From Paracoccus benzoatiresistens (GTDB taxonomy: Bacteria > Pseudomonadota > Alphaproteobacteria > Rhodobacterales > Rhodobacteraceae), in NCBI RefSeq assembly GCF_026913015.1, contig NZ_JAPTYD010000012.1:19383-83382 (forward strand): a stretch of DNA of 64,000 nucleotides, read 5' to 3'. The notes under the pieces were generated by a model. The model worked only from the letters and a program-made list of their open reading frames with translations, had not been told where the DNA came from and did no database searches. Position numbers and translations under genes: made by a program. Below, in pieces: positions 38,860 to 47,435 of this stretch; within the stretch, counting starts at the first letter, position 1, and each line of letters opens with the position of its first letter.

Positions 38860-38888
38860 CTCATGGCGGCGGCCGGGCGCGGTGTCAA
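38860..38888 (-). promoter_or_regulatory. Candidate promoter of the leader-dehydrogenase unit
   Basis: On the minus strand TTGACA (38888-38883), 17 bases, CATGAG (38865-38860). The start would fall at about the leader ATG, so the leader would be nearly leaderless. The -10 is poor; a start further upstream is possible. Confidence 0.3.
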
Positions 38889-38906
38889 CCATGCTGCACC
38901 GCCGCA

Positions 38907-38936
38907 TTGACTTGCCTTGATGCGCAAGCGACAAAT
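38907..38936 (+). promoter_or_regulatory. Candidate scoAB promoter
   Basis: TTGACT (38907-38912), 17-18 bases, GACAAAT (38930-38936). It lies just before the GGGGAGGG Shine-Dalgarno of scoA and is back-to-back with the opposite promoter. Confidence 0.4.
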
Positions 38937-38964
38937 CCGCAGCGGTTCATTCTGGGGAGGGATA

Positions 38965-39669
38965 ATGAAAAAGGTCTATGCCACGGCCGGGGAGGCCCTG
39001 GAGGGCTTGCTGCGGGACGGGATGGTGATTGCGGCGGGGGGTTTTGGCCTGTGCGGCATCCCCGAGCTGCTGATCGCGGCGATCCGCGACGCGGGCACGA
39101 AGGATCTGACAGTCGCATCGAACAACTGCGGCGTCGATGATTTCGGTCTGGGCATCCTGCTGCAAACGCGCCAGATCAGGAAGATGATCTCCTCCTATGT
39201 CGGCGAGAATGCCGAGTTCATGCGCCAGTACCTGTCCGGAGAGCTGGAGCTGGAGTTCAACCCGCAGGGCACCCTGGCCGAACGGATGCGCGCGGGCGGC
39301 TGCGGGATCCCCGGCTTCTACACCAAGACCGGCGTCGGCACGGTGATCGCCGAGGGCAAGGAGGTCAAGACCTTCGACGGCCAGGAGTATATCCTGGAGC
39401 GCGGGATCGTGGCGGATCTGTCGATCGTGAAGGCCTGGAAGGCCGACGACACCGGCAACATGGTGTTCCGCAAGACGGCGCGCAACTTCAACCCGCCCGC
39501 CGCGATGTGCGGGCGCGTCTGCGTGGCCGAGGTCGAGGAGATCGTCCCGCGCGGGTCGCTGGATCCCGACCATATCCACCTGCCCGGCATCTATGTGCAC
39601 CGGATCGTCCAGGGGCAGCATGAAAAGCGCATCGAGCAGCGCACGGTTCGCAAGAAGGAGACCGCCTGA
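38965..39669 (+). CDS. scoA: 3-oxoacid (succinyl-CoA:acetoacetate) CoA-transferase subunit A
   Basis: A 234-residue alpha subunit of the heteromeric class I CoA-transferase that activates acetoacetate using succinyl-Co[14 protein letters not shown] is the oxyanion-hole region and [21 protein letters not shown] is typical of SCOT-A. GGGGAGGG precedes the ATG; an in-frame extension upstream was rejected. The stop overlaps scoB by one base. It links to ketone-body or poly-hydroxybutyrate breakdown, which feeds the ecm/ccr pathway. Confidence 0.95.
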   Translation: MKKVYATAGEALEGLLRDGMVIAAGGFGLCGIPELLIAAIRDAGTKDLTVASNNCGVDDFGLGILLQTRQIRKMISSYVGENAEFMRQYLSGELELEFNPQGTLAERMRAGGCGIPGFYTKTGVGTVIAEGKEVKTFDGQEYILERGIVADLSIVKAWKADDTGNMVFRKTARNFNPPAAMCGRVCVAEVEEIVPRGSLDPDHIHLPGIYVHRIVQGQHEKRIEQRTVRKKETA

Positions 39670-40295
39670 TGCCTTGGGACCGCAACCAGATGGCCGCCCG
39701 TGCCGCGCAGGAACTGGAAGACGGGATGTATGTGAACCTGGGCATCGGCATTCCGACGCTGGTGGCCAATTACGTGGGCGACAAGGACATCACGCTTCAG
39801 TCCGAAAACGGCATGCTGGGCATGGGGCCCTTCCCCTTCGAGGGCGAGGAAGACCCTGACCTGATCAACGCCGGCAAGCAGACGATCACCGAGCTGAATC
39901 GCACCGCGTATTTCGACAGCGCCACCTCGTTCGGCATGATCCGCGGCGGCAAGATCGCGGCCGCGATCCTGGGCGCGATGGAGGTGTCCGAGAACGGCGA
40001 CCTGGCAAACTGGATGATCCCCGGCAAGCTGGTCAAGGGCATGGGCGGGGCCATGGACTTGGTCGCGGGCGTGGGCCGCGTGATCGTGGTCATGGACCAC
40101 ACCAACAAGGCGGGCGAGTCGAAGGTGCTGCGCGAATGCACCCTGCCCCTGACCGGCAAGGGCGTCGTGGACCGCATCATCACCAACCTGGGCGTGCTGG
40201 ACGTGGTCGAGGGCGGACTGAAGATCGTCGAGACCGCCGACGGTGTGACCGAGGACGAGTTGCGCAAGGCCACCGAGGCCACCATCGTCGGCTGA
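39669..40295 (+). CDS. scoB: 3-oxoacid CoA-transferase subunit B
   Basis: A 208-residue beta subunit carrying the catalytic glutamate Glu46 in QSENGMLG, which forms the gamma-glutamyl-CoA thioester. [11 protein letters not shown] and [18 protein letters not shown] are family landmarks. It is translationally coupled to scoA by TGATG and followed by a good terminator. Confidence 0.96.
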   Translation: MPWDRNQMAARAAQELEDGMYVNLGIGIPTLVANYVGDKDITLQSENGMLGMGPFPFEGEEDPDLINAGKQTITELNRTAYFDSATSFGMIRGGKIAAAILGAMEVSENGDLANWMIPGKLVKGMGGAMDLVAGVGRVIVVMDHTNKAGESKVLRECTLPLTGKGVVDRIITNLGVLDVVEGGLKIVETADGVTEDELRKATEATIVG

Positions 40296-40315
40296 CCCGA
40301 CGAATGACCATGAAG

Positions 40316-40341
40316 CCGGCGGCGACCTGCTGCCGGTTTTT
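40316..40341 (+). terminator. Rho-independent terminator of scoAB
   Basis: CCGGCGGC (40316-40323) pairs with GCTGCCGG (40329-40336) with one G-T pair across GACCT and is followed by TTTTT. Confidence 0.9.
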
Positions 40342-40364
40342 CCTTGCCAGCCGAAGGGAAACGG

Positions 40365-40940
40365 ATGACGCCCGAAAGCATAACCCGGCTGTTCACGCGG
40401 TCCGACGGCTCGTTCTTCTGCGCCAGATGGGGGCGCCCGGTCGCGCCGGTCATCTTCGGTCTGGCCGATGAAAGCCTGGACATCTTTCGCGGCGCGATCC
40501 GGGCGGGCTTTGCCCATGCGGGCCACCCGCTGACCGAGACCGACCCGGAGATGGGCGCGAACCTGATGCTGTTCTTCGTCCGCGACTGGTCGGATCTGGC
40601 CGATATCCCCGACCTGGACAGGCTGACCGATGCGCCGGATCTGGCTGCCCGGCTGGGTCGCGCGGGGGCCGATCAATACCGCATGTTCCGCTTTGACGCA
40701 GATGGCGGCATCCGCGCCTGCCTGGGCTTCCTGCGCATGTCGGGCGCACTGGCGGACAGCCATCCCGCGCAACTGGCCGAGGCGCTGTTCATGCGCTGCG
40801 CGCTGACCTTCGCGCAGGACATCACCCCCTCGCCGGACCTGGCGGCGCTGATCCGCGCGGCCTATGACCCGGTCCTGCCGGTCGCCGCCACGGATCCGGC
40901 CCATGCCCTGCGGCTTGCGGCACGGATGGGGACCGCCTGA
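40365..40940 (+). CDS. Conserved hypothetical protein (191 aa) upstream of ybgC
   Basis: I do not recognise a domain. The protein is soluble, acidic and about 60 percent helical by eye, with SFFCARWGRPVAPVIFGL and MGANLMLFFVRDWSDLADIPDLD as its most distinctive stretches and RCALTFAQDITPSPDLAALI near the end. GAAGGGAAA precedes the ATG. The stop overlaps the ybgC start (TGATG), so it is co-translated with the envelope cluster. Function unknown. Confidence 0.75.
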   Translation: MTPESITRLFTRSDGSFFCARWGRPVAPVIFGLADESLDIFRGAIRAGFAHAGHPLTETDPEMGANLMLFFVRDWSDLADIPDLDRLTDAPDLAARLGRAGADQYRMFRFDADGGIRACLGFLRMSGALADSHPAQLAEALFMRCALTFAQDITPSPDLAALIRAAYDPVLPVAATDPAHALRLAARMGTA

Positions 40941-41350
40941 TGCACAGCCTCTCGATTCGCGTCTACTACGAGGACACCGACCTTGCCGGGATCGTCTATT
41001 ACGCGAACTATCTGAAGTTCATCGAACGGGGCCGGTCGGAATGGCTGCGCGTGCTTGGGATCGACCAGGTGCGGCTCAAGGCCGACAGCGGCCATGTCTT
41101 TGCCGTCCGCCGGCTGGAAGCGGATTATCTGCGCCCTGCCCGCTTCGACGACCTGCTGCAGGTCGAAACCGGCCTGGTGCAGATGACAGCCGCGCGGATC
41201 GTGCTGGACCAGACCGTGCGCCGCGGGGGTGCGGCGCTGTTCGCGGCGCGCGTCACGCTGGCCTGCCTTGACGGCGCGGGCCGGCCGGTGCGGCTGCCCC
41301 CGGCGCTTGCCGCCATCCTGTCACGCGGCCCCGATATTGCTGAAAAGTGA
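40940..41350 (+). CDS. ybgC: Tol-Pal associated acyl-CoA thioesterase YbgC
   Basis: A 136-residue hotdog-fold thioesterase. VYYEDTDLAGIVYYANYLKFIERGRSEWLR is the YbgC signature with the catalytic Asp14. The His of the E. coli VYHASY segment is Tyr here. Family members act on acyl-CoA or acyl carrier protein and contact phospholipid enzymes. It heads the tolQRAB-pal-cpoB block, as in most Proteobacteria, but an operator-like repeat separates it from tolQ. Confidence 0.94.
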   Translation: MHSLSIRVYYEDTDLAGIVYYANYLKFIERGRSEWLRVLGIDQVRLKADSGHVFAVRRLEADYLRPARFDDLLQVETGLVQMTAARIVLDQTVRRGGAALFAARVTLACLDGAGRPVRLPPALAAILSRGPDIAEK

Positions 41351-41359
41351 CGCTATTGT

Positions 41360-41389
41360 GTTGCAGCAAGGGGCTGCAACCTTTGCTAG
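41360..41389 (+). promoter_or_regulatory. Candidate tolQ promoter with inverted repeat
   Basis: GTTGCAGC (41360-41367), AAGGG, GCTGCAAC (41373-41380) is a perfect 8-bp inverted repeat. TTGCAG (41361-41366), 17 bases, TGCTAG (41384-41389) can be -35 and -10, so the repeat overlaps the promoter and could be an operator. Confidence 0.45.
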
Positions 41390-41467
41390 GAAGGCGCTAG
41401 AAGGCACGCAAAGCGGCTGGCGCCCCCGGCCGGCTTCGCGATGGATCACGACGATGAGGCAGTGAAG

Positions 41468-42160
41468 ATGGAACCGGTCCAGGCCGCGCAGGCCCTTGAT
41501 TTCTCGCTGATGGCGCTGTTTGCGCGCGCCTCGCTGACAGTGCAGGTGGTGATGGTTCTGCTGATCATCGCCTCGGTCTGGGCCTGGGCGATCATCATCC
41601 AGAAATTCATTGCCTTTGCCCATGCCCGGCGCGAGGCGTCCCGCTTCGACCGCGCCTTCTGGTCGGGCGAGCCGCTGGACGACCTGTATGACCGGCTGGG
41701 CGAACGCCCCTCGGGCGCGTCGGAACGCATCTTTGCGGCCGGCATGACCGAATGGCGCCGCAGCCATCGCGGCGACGGCGGGCTGATCCCCGGCGGCCCC
41801 GCCCGCATCGACCGCGCCATGAACGTGGCCATCCAGCGCGAGGAATCGCGCCTGTTCCGTGGCCTGTCCTTCCTGGCGACGGTCGGATCGACCGCGCCCT
41901 TCATCGGGCTGTTCGGCACCGTCTGGGGGATCAAGACCGCCTTCGAGGGCATCGCCATGTCCCAGGACACCAGCCTGGCCGTCGTGGCCCCCGGCATTGC
42001 CGAGGCCCTGCTTGCCACCGCCCTGGGCCTGCTGGCCGCCATCCCGGCGGTCGTCTTCTACAACAAGCTGTCGGGCGACGCCGAACGCGTGACCGGCAAC
42101 TGGGAGGCGTTCGCCGACGAGTTCTCGACCCTCCTGTCGCGCCAGATGGACGAGGCCTGA
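41468..42160 (+). CDS. tolQ: Tol-Pal system protein TolQ
   Basis: A 230-residue inner-membrane proton-channel subunit. There is one N-terminal helix (about 20-42) and two later ones in LSFLATVGSTAPFIGLFGTVWGI and AEALLATALGLLAAIPAVVFYN. ATG 41468 was chosen because GAGG lies before it; an ATG nine codons upstream lacks a ribosome site. With TolR it forms the motor that energises TolA. It is three bases from tolR. Confidence 0.96.
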   Translation: MEPVQAAQALDFSLMALFARASLTVQVVMVLLIIASVWAWAIIIQKFIAFAHARREASRFDRAFWSGEPLDDLYDRLGERPSGASERIFAAGMTEWRRSHRGDGGLIPGGPARIDRAMNVAIQREESRLFRGLSFLATVGSTAPFIGLFGTVWGIKTAFEGIAMSQDTSLAVVAPGIAEALLATALGLLAAIPAVVFYNKLSGDAERVTGNWEAFADEFSTLLSRQMDEA

Positions 42161-42163
42161 GCG

Positions 42164-42619
42164 ATGTCCGCCGCCGTCGTCAAGCGGGTCAGCCGCAAGG
42201 GCCGGGGTCGCCGCCGCAACGCGCCGATGTCCGAGATCAACGTGACGCCCTTCGTGGACGTGATGCTGGTGCTGCTGGTCATCTTCATGGTCGCCGCGCC
42301 GCTGATGACGGCCGGCGTGCCCTTGAACCTGCCGCAGACCGCCGCCACCGCCGTCCCGACCGAGCAGGAGGAACCGCTGGTCATCTCGATTCCCGCGGAT
42401 GGCGACGTGACGCTGATGGATGCGCCCGTGCCGCAGGACCAGATCGTCACACGCCTGCGCGCGATCCTGGCCGAACGCCAGACGGACCGTGTCTTCCTGC
42501 GCGCCGATGGCGGCATTCCCTATGCCCGCGTCGTGCAGGTGATGGGGGCGCTGAACGCGGCGGGGCTGACGAATATCGTGCTGGTCACCGATACCGGTGG
42601 CCCGAGGATGGATGGCTGA
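42164..42619 (+). CDS. tolR: Tol-Pal system protein TolR
   Basis: A 151-residue ExbD-like protein with one helix (about 29-48, VDVMLVLLVIFMVAAPLM). The essential aspartate lies in INVTPFVDVMLV. The periplasmic domain runs from about residue 60. The stop lies inside the tolA start region, so the two genes are coupled. Confidence 0.96.
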   Translation: MSAAVVKRVSRKGRGRRRNAPMSEINVTPFVDVMLVLLVIFMVAAPLMTAGVPLNLPQTAATAVPTEQEEPLVISIPADGDVTLMDAPVPQDQIVTRLRAILAERQTDRVFLRADGGIPYARVVQVMGALNAAGLTNIVLVTDTGGPRMDG

Positions 42620-44609
42620 CGCCATGGAGGACCGCGAGGGCCGCATCGGTTGGTGGGTTTCGGGGTCGGCGCATACCGCGCTGATCCTGTGGGCAATCCT
42701 GGGCGGGGTCTTCTTCCGCCCGCAGCCCTCGACCCCGCTGCGCACGACCGAGGTGGCCACCATGAGCGGGGCCGAGTTCGAGGCCCTGGCCGCCGCGTCG
42801 CGCGGCGCGGGGCCGGTCGGGCGGGATGCGACAGCGGTGGCGACCATGCCGGCGCCTTCGGTGGACGACGAAGCCGCGCAGGCGCCCGCCGCCGCCAGCC
42901 TGCCCGATGCCGAGGATGCCGCGCAGGATCTGGCGCAGCCGGATGTCGCCGAGGCGCGGCCCGACCTGACCGACTTCGCCCGCCCCGATGCGGTGGCGGT
43001 TGCGACCGATCTGGGCGCCCCTGCCGAAAACCAGATGGCGGACGATGCGGCCCCGGTGGTCCCCGCCGACGGCGGCCTGCCCCTGGCCGACCAGCAGCCC
43101 ACCCGGCCCGCGGCCCCCGATGCCGACCAGGCGGCGCAGCCTGTCGCGCCGCGATCGGAACTGGCGCTTGACCGCTCGGCCCAGCCGCGGCTTCGCCCCG
43201 AGGGTCTGGTCGAACGCCGGGCTGCCCGCCTGGCCCAGCAGGAGGCCGAGCGCCAGGCTGCAGCAGAGGCCGCGCGTGCGGCCGAGGAAGCAGCGGCCGC
43301 GGCGGCAGCCGAGGCCGAGGAACGCCGCCTGACCGCCGAGCGCGAGGCCGCCGAGGAAGCCCGCCAGGCGGAAAGGGCTGCAGCAGAGGAAGCCGAGCGT
43401 CAGGCAGAGGCCGAGCGCCGGGCCGAAGCTGAGCGCCGGGCAGATGCGGAACGGCAGGCCGAGGCCGAGCGCCGCGCGGAAGCCGAGCGCGAGGCCGAAG
43501 CCGAAGAAGAACGTCAGGCCGCCGAGGAGCGGCGCGAGGCGCAGGAGCGCCGCGAAGCCGCCGAACAGGCGGAGCGCGAGGCCGAGGAGCGTCGGCAGGC
43601 CGAAGCCCGCGCCGAGGAAGAGCGCCGCGCTGCCGAAGCCGAACGTCGGGCCGAGGAGGAACGCCGCGCCGCTGCCGACCGTGAGGCCGAAGAGGCGGCA
43701 GAACGCGAGCGAGCCGAGGCTGAGCGCCGTGAAGCCGAAGCGCGGGAAGCCGAGCGTCGAGCCGAAGAAGAACGCCGCGCCGAAGCAGAACGCCTCGCGG
43801 AAGAAGAGCGTCGGGCCGAGGCCGAGCGGCAAGCGGAAGAAGAACGCCAGGCGGCGGAACGCCGGGCCGAGGAGCAACGCCGTGAGGCTGCCGAACGTGA
43901 AGCCGAGGAACGCCGCCTCGCCGCCGAGCGCGAGGCCGCCGAACGCGCCGCTGCCGAGCGCGAAGCCGCAGCCGAAGCCGCGCGCCAGCAGGCCCTGGAG
44001 GATGCGCTGCGCGAGGCGCAGGACGGCAGCGCCGGGGCGGATGGCAATGACACCGCCTCGACGGGCGACACGGCTGGCGGCAACAGCCAGATGATCGATG
44101 GCGGCTCCGGTGCCTCTGCAGCGCAGGATCCGCTGGCGGCGGCCTTGGCAGGCGCCATGTCGGGCCAGGGCGCGGCCAACAGCCAGCCGGATGCAGGCCT
44201 TGCGGAACCGATGCAGCTTGCCCCCTCGCCCATCCGACCGCTGCCGCCGGAAGGGGGCATGGACATGTCCAGCCTGTCTCAGGCCCAACCGCTGTCTCTG
44301 GCCGAAAAGGACGCCTTCCGCACCGCCCTGCGCCAATGCTGGAACGAAGGGGCCTTGTCGGTCGAGGCACAGCGGATGTCGGTCTCGGTCGGCTTCAGCA
44401 TGACCGCCGATGGCAGGCCCATCGAGGCCAGCCTGCGCATCGCCGATTACCGCGGCGGCTCGGAAGGTGGTGCCCAGCACGCCTTCGAGGTCGCGCGGCG
44501 GGCGATCATGATGTGCGGGGGCGCGGGCTTCCCCCTGCCCATGGACAAATACAGCCGTTGGCGCGATGTCGTGGTCGAGTTTCGCCCCGACGGGATCGGA
44601 TTTGACTGA
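42612..44609 (+). CDS. tolA: Tol-Pal system protein TolA (long form)
   Basis: A 665-residue protein that spans the periplasm between TolQR and Pal/TolB. TM at about 14-35, a Pro/Ala/Asp linker to about 195, then a very long Ala/Glu/Arg alpha-helix (about 200-470), then a Gly/Ser linker and a C-terminal domain with FRTALRQCWNEGALS and MMCGGAGFPLP. It is about 240 residues longer than E. coli TolA, mostly in the helix. ATG 42612 follows GAGGATGG; ATG 42624 is an alternative. Confidence 0.93.
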   Translation: MADAMEDREGRIGWWVSGSAHTALILWAILGGVFFRPQPSTPLRTTEVATMSGAEFEALAAASRGAGPVGRDATAVATMPAPSVDDEAAQAPAAASLPDAEDAAQDLAQPDVAEARPDLTDFARPDAVAVATDLGAPAENQMADDAAPVVPADGGLPLADQQPTRPAAPDADQAAQPVAPRSELALDRSAQPRLRPEGLVERRAARLAQQEAERQAAAEAARAAEEAAAAAAAEAEERRLTAEREAAEEARQAERAAAEEAERQAEAERRAEAERRADAERQAEAERRAEAEREAEAEEERQAAEERREAQERREAAEQAEREAEERRQAEARAEEERRAAEAERRAEEERRAAADREAEEAAERERAEAERREAEAREAERRAEEERRAEAERLAEEERRAEAERQAEEERQAAERRAEEQRREAAEREAEERRLAAEREAAERAAAEREAAAEAARQQALEDALREAQDGSAGADGNDTASTGDTAGGNSQMIDGGSGASAAQDPLAAALAGAMSGQGAANSQPDAGLAEPMQLAPSPIRPLPPEGGMDMSSLSQAQPLSLAEKDAFRTALRQCWNEGALSVEAQRMSVSVGFSMTADGRPIEASLRIADYRGGSEGGAQHAFEVARRAIMMCGGAGFPLPMDKYSRWRDVVVEFRPDGIGFD

Positions 44610-44645
44610 CGCCGGGCCCCGGCGACAAGAAGGTATGAGGACGTA

Positions 44646-45965
44646 ATGCTTCGGACGCTGACTGTGACCCTGTCGATGGCGATTGCCGCCGCCGCATGGC
44701 CTGCCCTGCCTGCCCTGGCGCAGGACGGCCCGCTGAAGATCGAGATCACCGACGGCGTGACCGAGCCGATGGCCCTCGCCATCCCCGCCTTTCACGGCGA
44801 TGCCGAGGTGGCAAGCCGCATCCGCGACGTGGTGGCCGCCGACCTGACCGGCACCGGCCTGTTCCGCGAAATCCCCAAGGATGCGCAGGTCGCCCGCCCC
44901 GGCAGCTTTGGCGAGGCGATCGCCTATGAGGACTGGCGCGCCGTCAGCGCGCAGGCGCTTGTCTCGGCCGAGGTGACGCAGTCGGGCGATGCGATCAGCG
45001 TCAAGTTCCGGCTGTATGATGTCTATGCGGGCCAGGCGCAGGGCGACGGGATGCAGTTCGATGCCCGCGCCAGCGACTGGCGCCGCGCGGCCCACAAGAT
45101 CGCGGACCAGATCTATGCCCGCCTGACCGGCGAGCAGCCCTATTTCGACAGCCGCGTGGCATTCGTTCAGGAAACCGGGCCGAAGGACGCGCGGATCAAG
45201 CGCATCGGCGTGATGGACTATGACGGCCAGAACATCCTGTGGATGACCGACAGTTCGTCCCTGGTGCTGGCGCCGCAATTCTCGCGCGACGGGCGGCGGC
45301 TGGTTTATACCAGCTTCGACAGCGGATTCCCGCAGATCCGGGTGATGGAGGTGGCAACGGTCGCCTCTCGCGCGATGACGCAGGATGCCGGCAGCATGGC
45401 CTTTTCGCCGCGCTTCAGCCCCGACGGACGCTGGATCGTCTATTCCCGCGAACAGGGCGGCAATACTGACATCTGGCTGATGGACGCGGCGTCCGGGGCG
45501 CAGCGGCCCCTGGTGCAGTCGCCCGCGATCGACACATCGCCCTCGTTCAGCCCGGACGGGCAGCGGATCGTGTTCGAATCCGACCGCTCGGGCAATCCGC
45601 AGCTGTATATCGTGGGCGTGAACGGGGGCGAGCCGACCCGGATCAGCTTTGGCGACGGGCGCTATGGCTCGCCCACATGGTCGCCAAGGGGCGACCTGAT
45701 CGCCTTTGCCAAGCAGGTGGGCGAGCGGTTCCATATCGCCACCATGCGCACTGATGGCTCGGGCGAGAAGACGCTGACCGAATCTTTCCTTGACGAGTCC
45801 CCGACCTGGGCCCCCAATGGCCGCGTGGTGATGTTCACGCGGGTCACGCCGGGCGGGAATGGTCAGCCGCGCCTGCATTCGGTGGACATCACCGGCCGGA
45901 ATATGCGACCGCTTAGCCTTGACTTTGCCGCCTCGGATCCCTCTTGGGGACCCTTGATGCCCTGA
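44646..45965 (+). CDS. tolB: Tol-Pal system beta-propeller protein TolB
   Basis: A 439-residue periplasmic protein. A Sec signal (about 1-24, ending ALPALAQ), an N-terminal domain binding TolA (TDGVTEPMALAIPAFHG), and a six-blade propeller built from FSPDGRRLVY-like repeats (about 200-439). It links TolA energy to Pal. Its start follows tolA by 36 bases. The tolA-tolB-pal order is standard. Confidence 0.96.
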   Translation: MLRTLTVTLSMAIAAAAWPALPALAQDGPLKIEITDGVTEPMALAIPAFHGDAEVASRIRDVVAADLTGTGLFREIPKDAQVARPGSFGEAIAYEDWRAVSAQALVSAEVTQSGDAISVKFRLYDVYAGQAQGDGMQFDARASDWRRAAHKIADQIYARLTGEQPYFDSRVAFVQETGPKDARIKRIGVMDYDGQNILWMTDSSSLVLAPQFSRDGRRLVYTSFDSGFPQIRVMEVATVASRAMTQDAGSMAFSPRFSPDGRWIVYSREQGGNTDIWLMDAASGAQRPLVQSPAIDTSPSFSPDGQRIVFESDRSGNPQLYIVGVNGGEPTRISFGDGRYGSPTWSPRGDLIAFAKQVGERFHIATMRTDGSGEKTLTESFLDESPTWAPNGRVVMFTRVTPGGNGQPRLHSVDITGRNMRPLSLDFAASDPSWGPLMP

Positions 45966-45989
45966 GACACGCGCCGGAAGGATAAGCCG

Positions 45990-46529
45990 ATGATCGTCTG
46001 GAAGAAACCCGCTGCCGCCGCCCTTCTGCTGACCCTTGCCGCCTGCGCGCAACCCGCGCCGCCGGCGACACAGCCGGCGGTGGTCGATCCCTATGCCAAC
46101 GCGGCGGGCGGCGCGCTCTATCAGGGCGATCTTGCCGGCGGCACCCTGGGGGCCGAAGCGACGGCGCAGTATTTCAACGATACGGTCGGCAACACGGTGC
46201 TGTTCGCCGCCAACCAGACCGCGTTGACGGCTGAGGCGCGCGGCATCCTTGCCCGGCAGGCCCAGTGGCTGAATACGCACACCAGTTTCAACGCCGTCGT
46301 CCAGGGCCATGCCGAGGAAACCGGAACCCGCGAATACAACCTCGCGCTTGGCGCGCGCCGCGCCAGCGCGGTGCAGGAATACCTGATCGCGCAAGGCGTG
46401 GCCTCGGAGCGGGTCCGCACGCTCAGCTTCGGCAAGGAGCGTCCGCGCGAGGTGTGCTCGGACGAGGCCTGCTATGCCAAGAACCGCCGCGCCGTGACGG
46501 TGGTCAGCCCGGCCGGGGCAGGCTCGTGA
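45990..46529 (+). CDS. pal: Peptidoglycan-associated lipoprotein Pal
   Basis: A 179-residue outer-membrane lipoprotein. The lipobox LAAC gives the acylated Cys19 after a short signal. The OmpA-like domain (about 65-170) has TVLFAANQTALT and the peptidoglycan-binding GHAEETGTREYNLALGARRASAV. The stop overlaps the cpoB start (GTGA). Confidence 0.97.
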   Translation: MIVWKKPAAAALLLTLAACAQPAPPATQPAVVDPYANAAGGALYQGDLAGGTLGAEATAQYFNDTVGNTVLFAANQTALTAEARGILARQAQWLNTHTSFNAVVQGHAEETGTREYNLALGARRASAVQEYLIAQGVASERVRTLSFGKERPREVCSDEACYAKNRRAVTVVSPAGAGS

Positions 46530-47431
46530 TCGCCCGGACCATCGCCGCAGCCGTTCTGGCCGTGACGGTGGCACTGCCGGCTGCCGCGCAGGAACCGACG
46601 CTTGCCGATCTTCGGGCCGAACTGACGGATCTGCGCGGCCAGTTGCAAAGCCTTCGGTCCGAGCTTGTCGCCTCGGGCGCGGCGGGATTCCAGGCCGCGG
46701 GCGGCGACGCGGCCATCGACCGGATGAACGCGATGGAGCAGCGTCTGGCGCGGCTGACCGACCGGACCGAACAGTTGCAGAACCGCATCGACCGGATCGT
46801 GGCAGACGGCAGCCGCCGCATCGCCGATATCGAGTTCCGCCTGTGCGAGATGGACGAGGGCTGCGACCTCGCGGCCCTGACCATGCAGGATCTGGGCCGC
46901 GCGGGCAGCCCGGTCCCGAACCTGGGACCCGCCACCCCGCAGGCTGGCGGTGCGCCCGGACCGGCGGCCGCGGGTGAACAGGCCGATTTCGACGCGGCCA
47001 AGCAGGTCATGGCCACCGGCGACTTCCGGCGCGCCGCCGACATGTTCGGTGCCGTGGCCGAGGCGCATGCGGGCGGGGCGCTGACCGCCGAGGCGCTGTT
47101 CCTGCGCGGCGCGGCGCTTGACAGTTCGGGCGACACCAAGGGCGCGGCGGCCGCCTGGCTGGAGGGATTTGCCGCCGATCCCGACGGGCCGCGCGCCGCC
47201 GAAAGCCTGCTGGGCATCGCCCGCGTCATCGCGGATGAGGGCGATCCGACCGCAGCCTGCCTTTATCTTGCGGAAATCCCCGCCCGCTTTCCCGGCACCC
47301 CCTTCGCGATCGAGGCCGAGACCCGGCTGAGCCGCCTGGCCTGCAGCAGCAACGATCTGGGCATGGCCGCAGAAGGCGCGGTTGATCCGGCCGACGTCGA
47401 AGCCGAGGCCGACCTGACCGAACACCAGTAA
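46526..47431 (+). CDS. cpoB: Cell division coordinator CpoB (YbgF)
   Basis: A 301-residue periplasmic protein that coordinates peptidoglycan synthesis and Tol constriction. The GTG start gives a signal peptide (about 1-21, VTVALPAAAQ). A coiled coil (about 24-85) and a TPR domain (about 155-280, [23 protein letters not shown]) follow. The start was set by the overlap with the pal stop; a longer frame has no similarity. Confidence 0.93.
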   Translation: MIARTIAAAVLAVTVALPAAAQEPTLADLRAELTDLRGQLQSLRSELVASGAAGFQAAGGDAAIDRMNAMEQRLARLTDRTEQLQNRIDRIVADGSRRIADIEFRLCEMDEGCDLAALTMQDLGRAGSPVPNLGPATPQAGGAPGPAAAGEQADFDAAKQVMATGDFRRAADMFGAVAEAHAGGALTAEALFLRGAALDSSGDTKGAAAAWLEGFAADPDGPRAAESLLGIARVIADEGDPTAACLYLAEIPARFPGTPFAIEAETRLSRLACSSNDLGMAAEGAVDPADVEAEADLTEHQ

Positions 47432-47435
47432 GCCG

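Noticed and set aside
42585..46574. 1329-codon open frame on the minus strand opposite tolA, tolB and pal
   Set aside because: It is the mirror of GC-rich coding DNA: low-complexity, without family motifs, and lying over six certain genes on the other strand.
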